Assembly: GCA_022414725.1 (NCBI GenBank) | Contig: CM039463.1 | Span: 89,133,823-89,197,822 of the forward strand | Length of the DNA: 64,000 nucleotides | DNA from: Microglena sp. YARC | Taxonomy: Eukaryota; Chlorophyta; Chlorophyceae; Chlamydomonadales; Chlamydomonadaceae | Direction of reading: 5' to 3' | Shown here: piece by piece, positions 48,301 to 54,012 of the stretch | How the letters are laid out: every line of letters begins with the position of its first letter | Numbering within the stretch: position 1 is the stretch's first letter | Made by a program: the position numbers and the translations under genes | Notes under the pieces: generated by a model | What the model was told of the DNA's origin: nothing | The model's database searches: none | Seen by the model: the letters and a program-made list of their open reading frames with translations, nothing else

Positions 48301-51269
48301 ATACGCACATTAATTATACCCATGCACACACGCACGCACACACACACACACACACAAACATATTATTTGTCCCCTTCTGCAGGCGAGGCTGTGAAGAGCA
48401 GTGGTCTGTTAGTGACACTTGCTGAGGGCATTAGGGAGGTTGTTCAAGACTTTGACTTGTGGCAAGTCACCGCCATCTTCTGCGCCCTCGTGCTTGTCTC
48501 CACAACTTTCATCAGTCACACGGTGGGTTGTGTGTCCCCTTGCCTTGCTGATCATGAATGACCACTCAGTGCTTAACTGATTTGTCTTTGCCCCCGTTTG
48601 CTTGTCTGCCCTGCTGCTTGTCTGCACAACATTCATCGGTCACACGGTGGGTTGTGTGTCCCCTTGCCTTGCTGATCATGAATGACCACTCAGTGCTTAA
48701 CTGATTTGTCTTTGCCCCCGTTTGCTTGTCTGCCCTGCTGCTTGTCTGCACAACATTCATTGGTCACACGGTGGGTTGTGTGTCCCCTTGCCTTGCTGAT
48801 CATGAATGACCACTCAGTGCTTAACTGATTTGTCTTTGCCCCCGTTTGCTTGTCTGCCCTGCTGCTTGTTTGTACAACATTCATCAATCACACGGTGGGT
48901 TGTGCCTGTGCATTGCAGATTGTGAATGACCTTTTGCTTCTGATTGGTATCAACACCTACATGAACATCACCATCACCATCACCATGAAGGCAAGTGCTA
49001 CTACCCCATGGGATTCCCAACCCCTCCTCCTCATCTCCCTCCTGCTCGCCCAAACCCTCACCAACACACGACCCCTCCCTGCCCCCCCCACCCCACACAC
49101 ACACACTCACACACACACATACACACACTTACACACACACACACCACCACCACCCACCTGTCCATCTCTGCTTCACCCCCCCCCCCCCCCCCCCCCCCCA
49201 ACACACACACACACACACACACACTAGGTTGGAGCTATGGTGATCCTACCCATCGTGCAGAGTGTGGGTGAGGAGATGCCAGGCCATCCCCACCCCAAGC
49301 TGTTGGTCATGGCTTCCGCCCTCATGTGCTCAGGTGAGCTGTGGTGGTGGTGATGGTGGTAGGGGTGATGGTGATGGTGGTAGAGGTGGTGGTGATGGTG
49401 GTGGTAGAGGTGGTGGGGGTGGGGGTTGTGGTGATGGAGGTAGAGGTGGTGGTGATACTTGCAGTGGTCTGCATTCAAATTTGAGTTTGGATTTTGTCTA
49501 CTCACTTCTGCTGGTGCCATGGTTTTCCTGTTAGTGCTTGAATTCAAATTTGAGTTTGAATTATCTCTTCTCCTCACTTCAACAGGTGCCTTGTGTTTTA
49601 CAATTAGTTTTTGAATTCTAGTTTGATTTTGAACTTGACATTCTCACTTCTGCAGGTGCCATGGGTTTGCCTGTTATTGTTTGAATTCAAATTTGATTTT
49701 GAAATATCTCTTCTTTCTTCTTCGGTTGCCATGGGTTTTCCTGCTAGGGCTAGAATTCAAATTTGAGTTTGAAATTTCTCTTCTTTCTTCTTCGGTTGCC
49801 ATGGGTTTTCCTGCTAGTGCTAGAATTCAAATTTGAGTTTGAAATTTCTCTTCTTTCTTCTTCGGTTGCCATGGGTTTTCCTGCTAGTGCTAGAATTCAA
49901 ATTTGAGTTTGATTTTCCTCTTCTTTCTTCTGCAGGTGCCATGGGTTTGCCTGTTAGTGGCTTTCCAAACATGAATGCTGTCTCCCTAGAGGATGCCACC
50001 GGTGATAACTATGTTTCCAGCATTGACTTTATCTGGGTAAGTTGTTGAGCTGGGGGATGGGGAAGGGAGGGGAAGGGTACTAAGTTCAAGTTTAAGTTCC
50101 CTCCTTTCCGCGCTGGTGTGGCTTTTTTTAATTAATGCACTTTTTTGCAAAGTTTCTTTGCAAGAAACTTGCAAAAAAGTGGAGTAGCATGGACTACAGT
50201 CGGTAAAGATCTTGCAGACTGAGGGCGGGGGAGGGAGACGGGGAGTTGTGTGCAGCACCTACTTCATATCGGTCAGATTTCATGAGACGGAGGGGGTGAG
50301 AGGGAGGAAGGGATGAAAAAAAGTAATGATGCCGTCTGGTGGGGCGTGGTATTAAGTGAGCCCTGTCTTTCGGCAGCCGATAACGGGCTGGTACTCTACC
50401 TGGTCAAAGCTACCATAGCGGATGACAGCAACCGCGAACGCTAAAGCACACCCGTATGGATTCAAACCCAGCACCCTCATGTTTCAACGAGCTCTACCAT
50501 TGAGCCATTTATCGAAAGGGGATGAGGGGTTGAATGTAACCTGGCCTCAATTGACTTGCTCATGACCAGATCATCGGTGGAAGCATGGGTGGGACGGAAG
50601 ATATCGGCAGGGAAGGAAATCGATGGGAGGAGATATGAGGGGATGGAAATGGAGGGGATGGGGCGGGGAGGGTTGGGATGGGGCGGATGGTAGGGGATGG
50701 TATTGGAAGGGACGGGATACATGGGCGGGGAGGGGAATCGGGGGGGGGGGCGATACGAGAGAATGGAAATGGAGGTGACAGGGGGGGGGGGGGGTAGGGA
50801 TGGTATGGGATGGGGCAGATGGTAGGGGATGGTATTGGAAGGGACGGGATACATGGGCGGGGAGGGGAATCGGGGGGGGGGGGGGGGGGGGATACGAGAG
50901 AATGGAAATGGAGGTGACAGGGGGGGGAGGGGGAGGGGGAGGGGGAGGGATGGGAAGGGGCGGATGGTATTGGAAGGGACGGGATACATGGGCGGGGAGG
51001 GGAATCGGGGGGGGGGGGGGATACGAGAGAATGGAAATGGAGGGGATAGGTATGGGAAGGGCGGATGGTAATGGATGGTATTGGAAGGGAAGGGATGGGT
51101 AGGACAGGATGGATGGGGTGGATACATATGATTGTGATGTGAGCTGAGTTCTGACATCTGCCCTTCTGTCTCCCTGTGCCCTTTTCAGGTGGGAGTGCCA
51201 GGTTCCATTGCATCCTACTTCATCATCATCACCCTCGGCTACAAGCTCATGCAGTGGACCAACTTCTAG
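27870..51269 (+). CDS. PHO91-like: SPX-SLC13 phosphate transporter (PHO87/90/91 type), complete, 18 exons
   Basis: Exons: 27870-27901, 28846-29005, 30137-30379, 31959-32042, 33014-33070, 34255-34383, 35434-35490, 36645-36818, 38723-38941, 40141-40355, 42605-42697, 43501-43598, 44694-44865, 46193-46326, 48383-48522, 49228-49333, 49936-50036, 51189-51269. All introns are GT-AG, all phases agree, and the total is 2,295 nt (764 residues plus TAG). Residues 1-220 form an SPX domain: MKFTHQIKFN start, VPEWREHYINYAALKK, GFRKILKKHDK with the Lys cluster that in this family binds inositol pyrophosphates. Residues ~295-764 form an SLC13-type permease (LLWATEAIPLFSTSMLVP, SMWISNVAAPVLC, IALASNIGGMTSPIS, CSGAMGLPVSGFPN). 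By homology it is a low-affinity Na+- or H+-coupled phosphate carrier of the plasma or vacuolar membrane, gated by SPX. Yeast relatives are about 880-920 residues; the shorter length reflects a compact SPX-permease linker. Substrate and location are inferred. Confidence 0.92.
27902..28845 (+). other. Transporter intron 1
   Basis: 944 bp, ending in ~160 bp of almost pure C/T (including runs of more than 20 C) before ccccaaaag|T. An open frame from 28,517 that reads through this intron, exon 2, intron 2 and exon 3 is an artefact of the C-rich repeats. Confidence 0.7.
28846..29005 (+). CDS. PHO91-like: Transporter exon 2 (SPX, first half)
   Basis: Acceptor ccccaaaag|TGTCCCAG, donor GAGAAA|GTAAGC, phase 2 to 0. 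Encodes SVPEWREHYINYAALKKI and a charged helix ending RSIELEHEK. Confidence 0.88.
29050..30115. repeat. (CCCACTCACCCATCC)n-like minisatellite, intron 2
   Basis: C/A/T-only repeats (cacccatccccacccaccca) fill nearly the whole of intron 2 on the coding strand, so exon 3 is preceded by ~1 kb of C-rich sequence. They generate spurious Pro/His/Thr-rich frames. Confidence 0.95.
30137..30379 (+). CDS. PHO91-like: Transporter exon 3 (SPX, middle)
   Basis: gtgtcccag|GTCGAGGCT to ACTGAG|GTGAGC, phase 0 to 0. Encodes LKRSLDKELASVNAFYLSK, the conserved SPX 'FxxxLdxELxkVnxFY' helix, then a Ser-rich linker (HRSGSIDIQSIQAQSS). Confidence 0.9.
30535..30690. repeat. (CCTTGAAA)n repeat
   Basis: ttgaaacc octamers interrupted by cactcagatata. 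Confidence 0.9.
30696..30836 (+). pseudogene. Two decayed copies of the exon 3 donor edge
   Basis: 30,696-30,750 repeats ctcagcggacctactgag with GCGAGC in place of the GTGAGC donor. 30,805-30,836 repeats gatccactgag with ATGAGC. The flanking ctccattatta is shared with the true edge. Confidence 0.8.
30955..31312. repeat. (TATCTTGTATGTTG)n minisatellite
   Basis: Heptamers tatcttg and tatgttg alternate for ~360 bp, with occasional tatcttaca. Confidence 0.97.
31312..31480. repeat. Dispersed 50-bp core with (CATG)/(CAGA)n arm
   Basis: gttgggcaagtccctctagc, then ggctacctcttggactgtaa, catacatacatgcatgc and about 18 caga units. One of roughly 16 copies of this core in the window; see findings. Confidence 0.75.
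31550..31645 (+). pseudogene. Copy of the intron 3 end and exon 4 acceptor edge
   Basis: cccctaag|GCGGGGACCAGGACAAGG parallels the true edge cccccaag|GCGGTGGCCAGAACAAGG at 31,959. Preceding sequence (caggattta.catccaa) is shared. Confidence 0.8.
31959..32042 (+). CDS. PHO91-like: Transporter exon 4 (SPX)
   Basis: cccccaag|GCGGTGGCC to CTCAAG|GTGAGT, phase 0 to 0, 28 codons. Encodes EKERLKQSFYDLFLNLTNLK, the third SPX motif. Confidence 0.88.
32400..33000. repeat. Degenerate (CCCCTGAGGATATTCA)n minisatellite, intron 4
   Basis: 16-20-bp units around ggatattcacccctgag and tagaatactgtattc. About eight units match GNATATNC (GGATATTC or GAATATTC). Confidence 0.9.
33014..33070 (+). CDS. PHO91-like: Transporter exon 5 (SPX Lys cluster)
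   Basis: catcacag|GGGTTTCTC to GACAAG|GTGTGA, 19 codons, phase 0 to 0. Encodes GFLTINKEGFRKILKKHDK, the SPX helix with the basic inositol-polyphosphate surface. Confidence 0.93.
33500..34254 (+). repeat. Tandem copies of the exon 6 5' edge
   Basis: Copies of (gatat)(g)tag|gaaactagctccaac begin at about 33,738, 33,878, 34,000 and 34,130 before the true edge at 34,251. An outlying ggccaattgttgacgagacc lies near 33,507. The latest copies include up to ~55 nt of exon. AAC/ACC trinucleotide repeats fill the ~125-bp units. Confidence 0.85.
34255..34383 (+). CDS. PHO91-like: Transporter exon 6 (end of SPX)
   Basis: gatatgtag|GAAACTAGC to AAATAT|GTAGGT, 43 codons, phase 0 to 0 (SSKLKAEVWPIVEETLPS; EKLESKIAFVVDLFAVLFKY). 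Confidence 0.87.
34384..34570 (+). repeat. 25-bp array of the exon 6 3' edge and donor, 8 copies
   Basis: gctgtcttgttcaaatat plus the donor GTAGGTT or GTACGTT repeats with donors at 34384, 34409, 34434, 34459, 34484, 34509, 34534 and 34559. The first is the presumed real donor. Confidence 0.92.
35191..35340 (+). pseudogene. Two copies of the exon 7 acceptor edge
   Basis: acctcccctgtgcag|GGAGATCGC at 35,191 and acctcccctgtacag|GGAGATCGC at 35,301, each followed by agtcaaataat, precede the true edge at 35,434. Confidence 0.88.
35434..35490 (+). CDS. PHO91-like: Transporter exon 7
   Basis: cccctgtacag|GGAGATCGT to ATCAAG|GTGTGT, 19 codons, phase 0 to 0 (DRVKSKDQLSTVLQDHIK). Links the SPX domain to the permease. 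Confidence 0.85.
35935..36240. repeat. (ATC)n / (ACC)n microsatellite cluster
   Basis: Imperfect atc and acc triplets, with further atc tracts at 36,370-36,385 and 36,500-36,610. Source of spurious poly-His/Ile frames. Confidence 0.95.
36251..36495 (+). pseudogene. Two copies of the exon 8 acceptor edge
   Basis: 36,251-36,322 (diverged) and 36,409-36,495 (close) repeat the first ~75 nt of exon 8: ctgtag|GTGGAGCGAAACACG, then GAGAGGACCAAGGTGTCTGC. Confidence 0.85.
36645..36818 (+). CDS. PHO91-like: Transporter exon 8 (first membrane segment)
   Basis: cctctgtag|GTGGAGCGA to CAAGAT|GTGAGTG, 58 codons, phase 0 to 0. Ends with the hydrophobic ANWPIALSCLVFAILLDQD. Confidence 0.88.
36850..37560 (+). 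repeat. About six tandem copies of the exon 8 3' edge and donor
   Basis: ctctcctgtcttgtgtt... followed by gaccaagatgtgagtgtggt recurs near 36,890, 37,035, 37,210, 37,350 and 37,500, with a remnant near 37,745. Several keep a GTGAGTG donor; others read GTAAGT or are diverged. Confidence 0.85.
38215..38712 (+). repeat. Three copies of the exon 9 5' edge separated by (CA)/poly(C)
   Basis: gattgcctcag|TTCTACAGTGGGG or a variant at about 38,294, 38,453 and 38,581, each with ~55 nt of exon 9, then C-rich and CACACA tracts, before the true edge at 38,723. The second copy has an extra C (TTCTACCAGTGG), a frameshift. Confidence 0.9.
38723..38941 (+). CDS. PHO91-like: Transporter exon 9
   Basis: gattgcctcag|TTCTACAG to TCTCAG|GTGTGC, 73 codons, phase 0 to 0. 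Encodes VSLLWATEAIPLFSTSMLVP, the SLC13 signature around the second and third membrane segments. A second copy of the 3' edge (ttccatgccatgttttgtca + GGTGTGG) follows at 38,957-38,980. Confidence 0.92.
38990..40130. repeat. (CA)n-rich intron 9
   Basis: Over 1 kb of acac/acata/acaaa repeats. Two copies of the exon 10 acceptor edge are embedded at 39,914-39,965 and 40,001-40,050 (caccacag|ATGATCATGCTGCTCCTC). Confidence 0.9.
40141..40355 (+). CDS. PHO91-like: Transporter exon 10
   Basis: ccatcacag|ACGATCATG to ATTCTCAG|GTGTGT, phase 0 to 2. Encodes MLLLGGFAIAAALSKHFIA and ATFASMWISNVAAPVLCFS, the SNxxAP substrate/Na+-site motif of SLC13. Confidence 0.94.
40640..41462. repeat. 24-bp minisatellite, about 32 copies, intron 10
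   Basis: Unit gtgtgtgcgcaagtttgc + gtgagt. Each unit contains the inverted repeat CGCAA-GT-TTGCG and, at the unit junction, a GTGAGT donor-like hexamer. Source of the long spurious CASLRECV/HTLTQT frames. Confidence 0.97.
41595..41775. repeat. (CTGT)n plus dispersed 50-bp core
   Basis: Inverse orientation to 31,312: (ctgt)n, catgcatgcatgcatgttg, cagtccagggggtagc, aaattaggcttatggactt. Confidence 0.75.
42022..42220. mobile_element. Small inverted-repeat (MITE-like) element
   Basis: Left end CCTGGGTACTACAAAGCGC, right end (reverse complement) CCAGGGTACCACATTTTG. Interior is rich in CGCGC and gagccc...gcgcag motifs. Relatives: 18,370-18,590 and a fragment at 11,455-11,510 (atgacgcgcgcgctat). 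Confidence 0.5.
42225..42600. repeat. Three ~125-bp tandem units, intron 10
   Basis: cagctcatcacaccttgcta + cccacctagtactc recurs near 42,235, 42,360 and 42,480, followed by cctatcccaagggt and cctgccttataaaaac. Confidence 0.85.
42605..42697 (+). CDS. PHO91-like: Transporter exon 11
   Basis: gaatcacag|GACTCTAGA to ATTTCTAG|GTGCGC, phase 2 to 2. Encodes CLVMGIALASNIGGMTSPIS, a highly conserved SLC13 block. Confidence 0.94.
42765..42838 (+). pseudogene. Decayed copy of the exon 11 3' half
   Basis: gtgcttggtgatgggcattg and gacccttgtctag repeat exon 11, with substitutions and a stop (gatttga). The donor is lost (TCTAGAAGTGTG). Confidence 0.8.
43180..43500 (+). repeat. Tandem copies of the exon 12 acceptor edge
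   Basis: gttttcttgtactgcac.ctg followed by tactgcacag|CCCGCAG or CCCCCAG recurs about every 55-60 bp (near 43,190, 43,255, 43,310, 43,365, 43,420) before the true acceptor at 43,501. Later copies keep the AG and CCCGCAGTCAA. Confidence 0.88.
43501..43598 (+). CDS. PHO91-like: Transporter exon 12
   Basis: tactgcacag|CCCGCAGAAC to GTCGTAT|GTGAGT, phase 2 to 1. Encodes PQNIFAIERMSMDGNPPSW and AWFAVSIPVSVV. Copies of the 3' edge lie at 43,838-43,885 (donor GTGGGT) and 44,095-44,140 (diverged). Confidence 0.92.
44290..44565 (+). pseudogene. Two copies of the exon 13 acceptor edge
   Basis: acacag(g)cgtatttgtgtgctgg at 44,297 and acacag|GTGTATTTGTGTGTTGG at 44,489, each with ~70 nt of exon 13 sequence (GGCAGTGACTGAGGTTTG). 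In the first copy the codon after GAGGTT is TGA. Confidence 0.88.
44694..44865 (+). CDS. PHO91-like: Transporter exon 13
   Basis: cttaaacag|GTGTATTTG to ATGCAAAA|GTGAGT, phase 1 to 2. Encodes VFVCWGIILVAYKPWLAVTE and TQFYVIFISLATVVLWCCN. Confidence 0.92.
44935..45022 (+). pseudogene. Copy of the exon 13 3' half with a nonsense change
   Basis: Near-identical to the last ~75 nt of exon 13 plus the GTGAGTGGCATG donor, but ATG CAA AA has become ATG TAA AA, an in-frame stop. Confidence 0.88.
45045..45117. repeat. (GACA)n microsatellite
   Basis: About 17 gaca/caga tetramers, followed ~70 bp later by another dispersed 50-bp core (45,185-45,245). Confidence 0.96.
45324..45353. repeat. Poly(C) of ~29 nt
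   Basis: Uninterrupted C run in intron 13. Confidence 0.95.
45660..46190 (+). repeat. Four copies of the exon 14 acceptor edge
   Basis: ggattactggagaaatgggc followed by attatcgctattctgcccct occurs near 45,667, 45,799 (short), 45,937 and 46,032 before the true edge at 46,193. (CA)n lies between. The first two keep tgtag before GATTAC; the third and fourth have lost it. Confidence 0.88.
46193..46326 (+). CDS. PHO91-like: Transporter exon 14
   Basis: acacatgtag|GATTACAGG to GCACTGG|GTGAGTGG, phase 2 to 1. Encodes EMGIIAILPLFAFFGFGVLS and FLWNVVMLAMGGLALG. Confidence 0.93.
46395..46575 (+). pseudogene. Two copies of the exon 14 3' edge
   Basis: tggaatgtggtcatgttggt + gatgggtggcctggca at 46,399 (donor GACGGGTGG, lost) and 46,513 (donor GGGTGAGTGG, intact). 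taattaaacagatttcact precedes both. Confidence 0.88.
46680..47275. repeat. (CA)n-rich region with a 15-bp minisatellite
   Basis: acacatacacagtac repeats about nine times at 47,085-47,215 within wider cacata repeats. Confidence 0.95.
47283..48010 (-). mobile_element. Second LINE-like 3' end, antisense in transporter intron 14
   Basis: Inverted, nearly identical copy of 26,330-27,045, with the same CQMCGFQKTEDEMHMFEC frame (47,999-47,577 on the minus strand), the same 3' UTR and a (TAATG)n tail at 47,302-47,284. A few amino-acid changes (QKLFTEIY for QNLFTDIY) suggest recent, independent 5'-truncated insertions. Confidence 0.78.
48150..48215 (+). pseudogene. Copy of the exon 15 acceptor edge
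   Basis: ccttctccag|GCGAGGCTGTGAAGAGC and ~45 more nt of exon 15, ending gagggcatttgggag. Confidence 0.85.
48383..48522 (+). CDS. PHO91-like: Transporter exon 15
   Basis: ccttctgcag|GCGAGGCTG to CACACG|GTGGGT, phase 1 to 0. Encodes EAVKSSGLLVTLAEGIREVV and VLVSTTFISHT. Confidence 0.92.
48545..48960 (+). repeat. 124-bp tandem copies of the exon 15 3' edge, three
   Basis: ttgtctgcacaacattcatc + ggtcacacggtgggttgtg recurs at about 48,620, 48,744 and 48,868. The same units include gaatgaccactcagtgctta. Confidence 0.92.
49228..49333 (+). CDS. PHO91-like: Transporter exon 16
   Basis: cacactag|GTTGGAGCT to TGCTCAG|GTGAGC, phase 0 to 1. Encodes VGAMVILPIVQSVGEEM and LLVMASALMCS. It joins exon 15 to give FISHTVGAMVILPI, as in yeast homologues. 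Confidence 0.93.
49500..49929 (+). repeat. Six ~70-bp copies of the exon 17 acceptor edge
   Basis: ggtgccatgggtttgcctgt variants preceded by ttcttctgcag or ttcttcggtt and followed by attcaaatttgagtttga, near 49,515, 49,585, 49,656, 49,727, 49,796 and 49,865. Only the copy near 49,656 keeps tctgcag; the later ones read ttcggttgcc, with the AG lost. Confidence 0.9.
49936..50036 (+). CDS. PHO91-like: Transporter exon 17
   Basis: cttctgcag|GTGCCATGG to ATCTGG|GTAAGT, phase 1 to 0. With exon 16 it gives SALMCSGAMGLPVSGFPN, the second SLC13 signature, then NYVSSIDFIW. Confidence 0.93.
50330..50520 (-). ncRNA. tRNA-like sequence / possible SINE in intron 17
   Basis: On the minus strand TGGCTCAATGGTAGAGC fits an A box and, ~35 nt on, GGGTTTGAATCC fits a B box. 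About 120 bp of unrelated sequence follows, ending in a T-rich tract. The cloverleaf is poor (no clear acceptor stem), so a SINE or tRNA pseudogene is more likely than a working tRNA. Confidence 0.4.
50600..51115. repeat. G-rich ~110-150-bp minisatellite, intron 17
   Basis: Units with gatggtattggaagggacgg, gatacatgggcggggagggg, poly(G) and gagaatggaaatggaggtga, repeated about four times. Confidence 0.93.
51189..51269 (+). CDS. PHO91-like: Transporter exon 18 (stop)
   Basis: cccttttcag|GTGGGAGTG to TTCTAG. Encodes VGVPGSIASYFIIITLGYKL and MQWTNF-stop, the usual C-terminal membrane segment. Confidence 0.93.
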   Translation: MGVPGSIASYFIIITLGYKLMQWTNF

Positions 51270-51819
51270 AGCCACCCTCCCCCCCCCTCCCCCCCACCTC
51301 CCCGCCACCACCCACACAGCCATGGGAGTGCCCCTCCACCATCACCCACTCAGCCGTGAGAGTGCACCACCACCACTACCCACACAGCCATGAGAGTGCC
51401 ATACCAGCATCAGCCACACAGCCGTGGGGGTATGGCACTGCTTTTCTTTTCAGATATGAATAGCAGCTTCTGAAATTATATCAGGTTGTTACATTGCTTT
51501 GACATTAGTTATTACATGGCTATGAGATTGGGTTGTTACATTGTTTTTCAGATAACTCTGGGCTGCTCACTGTCTTCCAATCCCAAGTCTCCCCGAGCGA
51601 TACCCACGGAAACCAGGGAGCATACTGCGCGGAGTGGCATACGTGGAATAGGTCGAATTTGAATTTGAATAAGAGGAGGCACGTGCTTCATTAGGTCGAA
51701 TTTGAATTTGAATTGTTGTATGTTTTCTCAGCCAACTCTGGGGTGTTCTCTGTCTTCCAATTCCAAGTCCCCTTGTGTCATGCTAATAGAAAGCAAGCAG
51801 AGCACTAGGCTGCTACTAA

Positions 51820-52130
51820 GAAGCTTCTAGGCAGTTCTCCTTGCTCTATAACCACCCAAACCGCTAGCACCCTTCTGCACCTGGAAGCTGTCATAATCAG
51901 CTCTCCAGCACTGCTGAAATCTCTGGGTGTAGCCCAGTGGTTTGCTCAGGGAGCTGCCTGTAGCTGTTGATAAAATCCAAACAGGCAAGCCCTGCCCTAG
52001 GGTCAAGCTGGACAGTTGTCTGGGTGTAGCCCAGTGGTTGGCTCAGGGAGCTGCCTGGAAGCTGTTGATAAAAGCCAAACAGAAAATCCCCAGTGCCAGC
52101 GCCAACCCCAGCCCCAGGCGCCAGTTCTAG
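51820..52130. mobile_element. Inverted-repeat element related to 23,370-23,560
   Basis: gcttctaggcagttctcctt on the left; two right-hand arms (cagggagctgcctgtagctg and cagggagctgcctggaagct) followed by ttgataaaa.ccaaacag, so the right end is duplicated. Confidence 0.45.
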
Positions 52131-52587
52131 TGTAAGTAACTGTGCCTCATGTCATTTATGTTGACCTCAACCTCGAGCTTGTGTGTGTTTCTATTGCTAG
52201 CATGAGCAACATCAGTGCAAAGCTTACCCTATGAATTGGCGTCTTCTTAGAGGGAACCACTCGTATCCAGTCACAGCAGGGGTCCCGCTTCGTTTATGCA
52301 TACGCCATCCACTGTTTTCTCCGACGATGCCTGGCCATTCTGTCGCTGCATGGCATGGGTATGGCTTAACTAGTCAGAAATGGCCCCCCGCCCCCCCCCC
52401 CCCCTGGGATCTGCGGGGTTTGGGGGGCAGCACGCCGCACTGGGGTCGCACCGACTTGCTCGTGACGTGTCGCATTAAAAAAAAAAGTGACGTCATCCCT
52501 GTTCAGGTATAAGCTCGTGCTACACGGTGCTCTCTGTTTAGAGTTTGGAGTTAAGAGAATGTGTGTGTAGTGGTGTGTGTGTGTGTG

Positions 52588-52630
<43 letters not shown>

Positions 52631-53457
52631 TAAAAAAATAGCACTGCCTGTATGTCTACAAGGTCCGGGTGCAACCATATATTTTTTGTGCAACGCGTCT
52701 CAGATTGAATTTATTTATTTCAGATAATGCGGAATTGTGGAGTGGCTAATTATAGACGATTGTTTGGGTTTCAGTTCATCAAAGCCTTTTTTTAGCCCTT
52801 CCTGTCGCGGATGGGCAAGTCCCTTAAGCCTATTGGGCCTATCACTAAACATACGTACACACAGAGCACACACGTGTGCGTATGTTGCGGTCCAGGGGTA
52901 GCCAAAAATGTAATGTAGCGACTTGCCTTACCTTGGATACCAATTCTACATTCAGATTATGTGGAATTGTGGATGGGCCGATTATAGAGATTCTTGTCCC
53001 AGGACAAAAGCGAAGGAGGAGGCCCTGGATTCAAGCGGACTACTCCAGTATATTTGTTGCACTGCAGGTTATTTAATGGATTGGATTGTTACATGGTTTT
53101 CAGCCAACTAATGGCTGCTGACCGTCGTCCCATTCGAAGTCCCCCAGTGCGAAGCTCGCGGGAAGCAGGGAGCATATTAAGAGCAAGGGTACTGTCTGCT
53201 GCGTGAGCGGTGTACGGAAGGGTAACACCAAGCCCCTCCAGGCGTTATCTTTTTTTCTTTCTGTTACGTGAGCCCGTGTCCCATATGCAGCAGACAAGTC
53301 AGGCAAGGTGCCAAGGTCTTACCAACACGGGCAGATCAGGAGTCAACATGCTTTGTATAGCTCAATTGCAGTGCTCGCCGTGTTAGTCTTGCTTACTTGA
53401 ATTTGAATTATTACAGCGTTCTTCAGGTTACGGTTACAGCGTTCTTCAGGTTACGAT

Positions 53458-53651
53458 CAGGGTACTTCAGGAGGACCCCCGGCTTTGCTGTCTGAGACGC
53501 AACAAACTTTATAGCCTGACTCCTGCGACGCAACGGACCCTTCCTTCTGGTCAACAGATCCTCCCCCACGTTGCGTCCTGCAGCGCAAAATATATACTCT
53601 TCGACGGTGCGTCTGCGACGAAGGACGTAGCGTCCTGAACAACCCTGGTTA
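53458..53651. mobile_element. Small TIR element, GC-rich
   Basis: The left end cagggtacttcaggagg mirrors the right end gcgtcctgaacaaccctgg. The interior carries several tgcgacg/cgtcgca motifs. A related block lies at 26,123-26,300 (ttgttcagaatgctgcgtc). No frame. Confidence 0.5.
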
Positions 53652-53977
53652 CGGTCACAGCGTTCAGGCTAGTAGATTGCATTAGTGTGCCATGCAGAAA
53701 ACTTTTAAAATTGGCATTTGCCAGATCCATCTTGTTGCACCGTTTCCGGAGTGCATGAGTAGCTCTGTTGGCGGCAACGCGATGCCTACTTGCTTTTCAC
53801 CAGAATCGTGTGTCCCGCCATTCCTGCCATGTTTAGCCTTGAAGATAATGCCCAAGTAAAAGAACTTCTCCTTAGTTGGAAGGTCTTAGCCTTTGAACTG
53901 CCATTTGTTGGTCACACTTCTATTTAAAAGGTCACTATTAAATTGTAAAACACCCTCCTATGAGGCAAAATCCTTCT

Positions 53978-54012
<35 letters not shown>

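Noticed and set aside
48919..48990. Possible exon encoding IVNDLLLLIGINTYMN between exons 15 and 16
   Set aside because: It has an AG but only a GC donor. Its start is the diverged continuation of the 124-bp exon 15 edge repeat, and exon 15 joins exon 16 directly to give the conserved FISHTVGAMVILPI.
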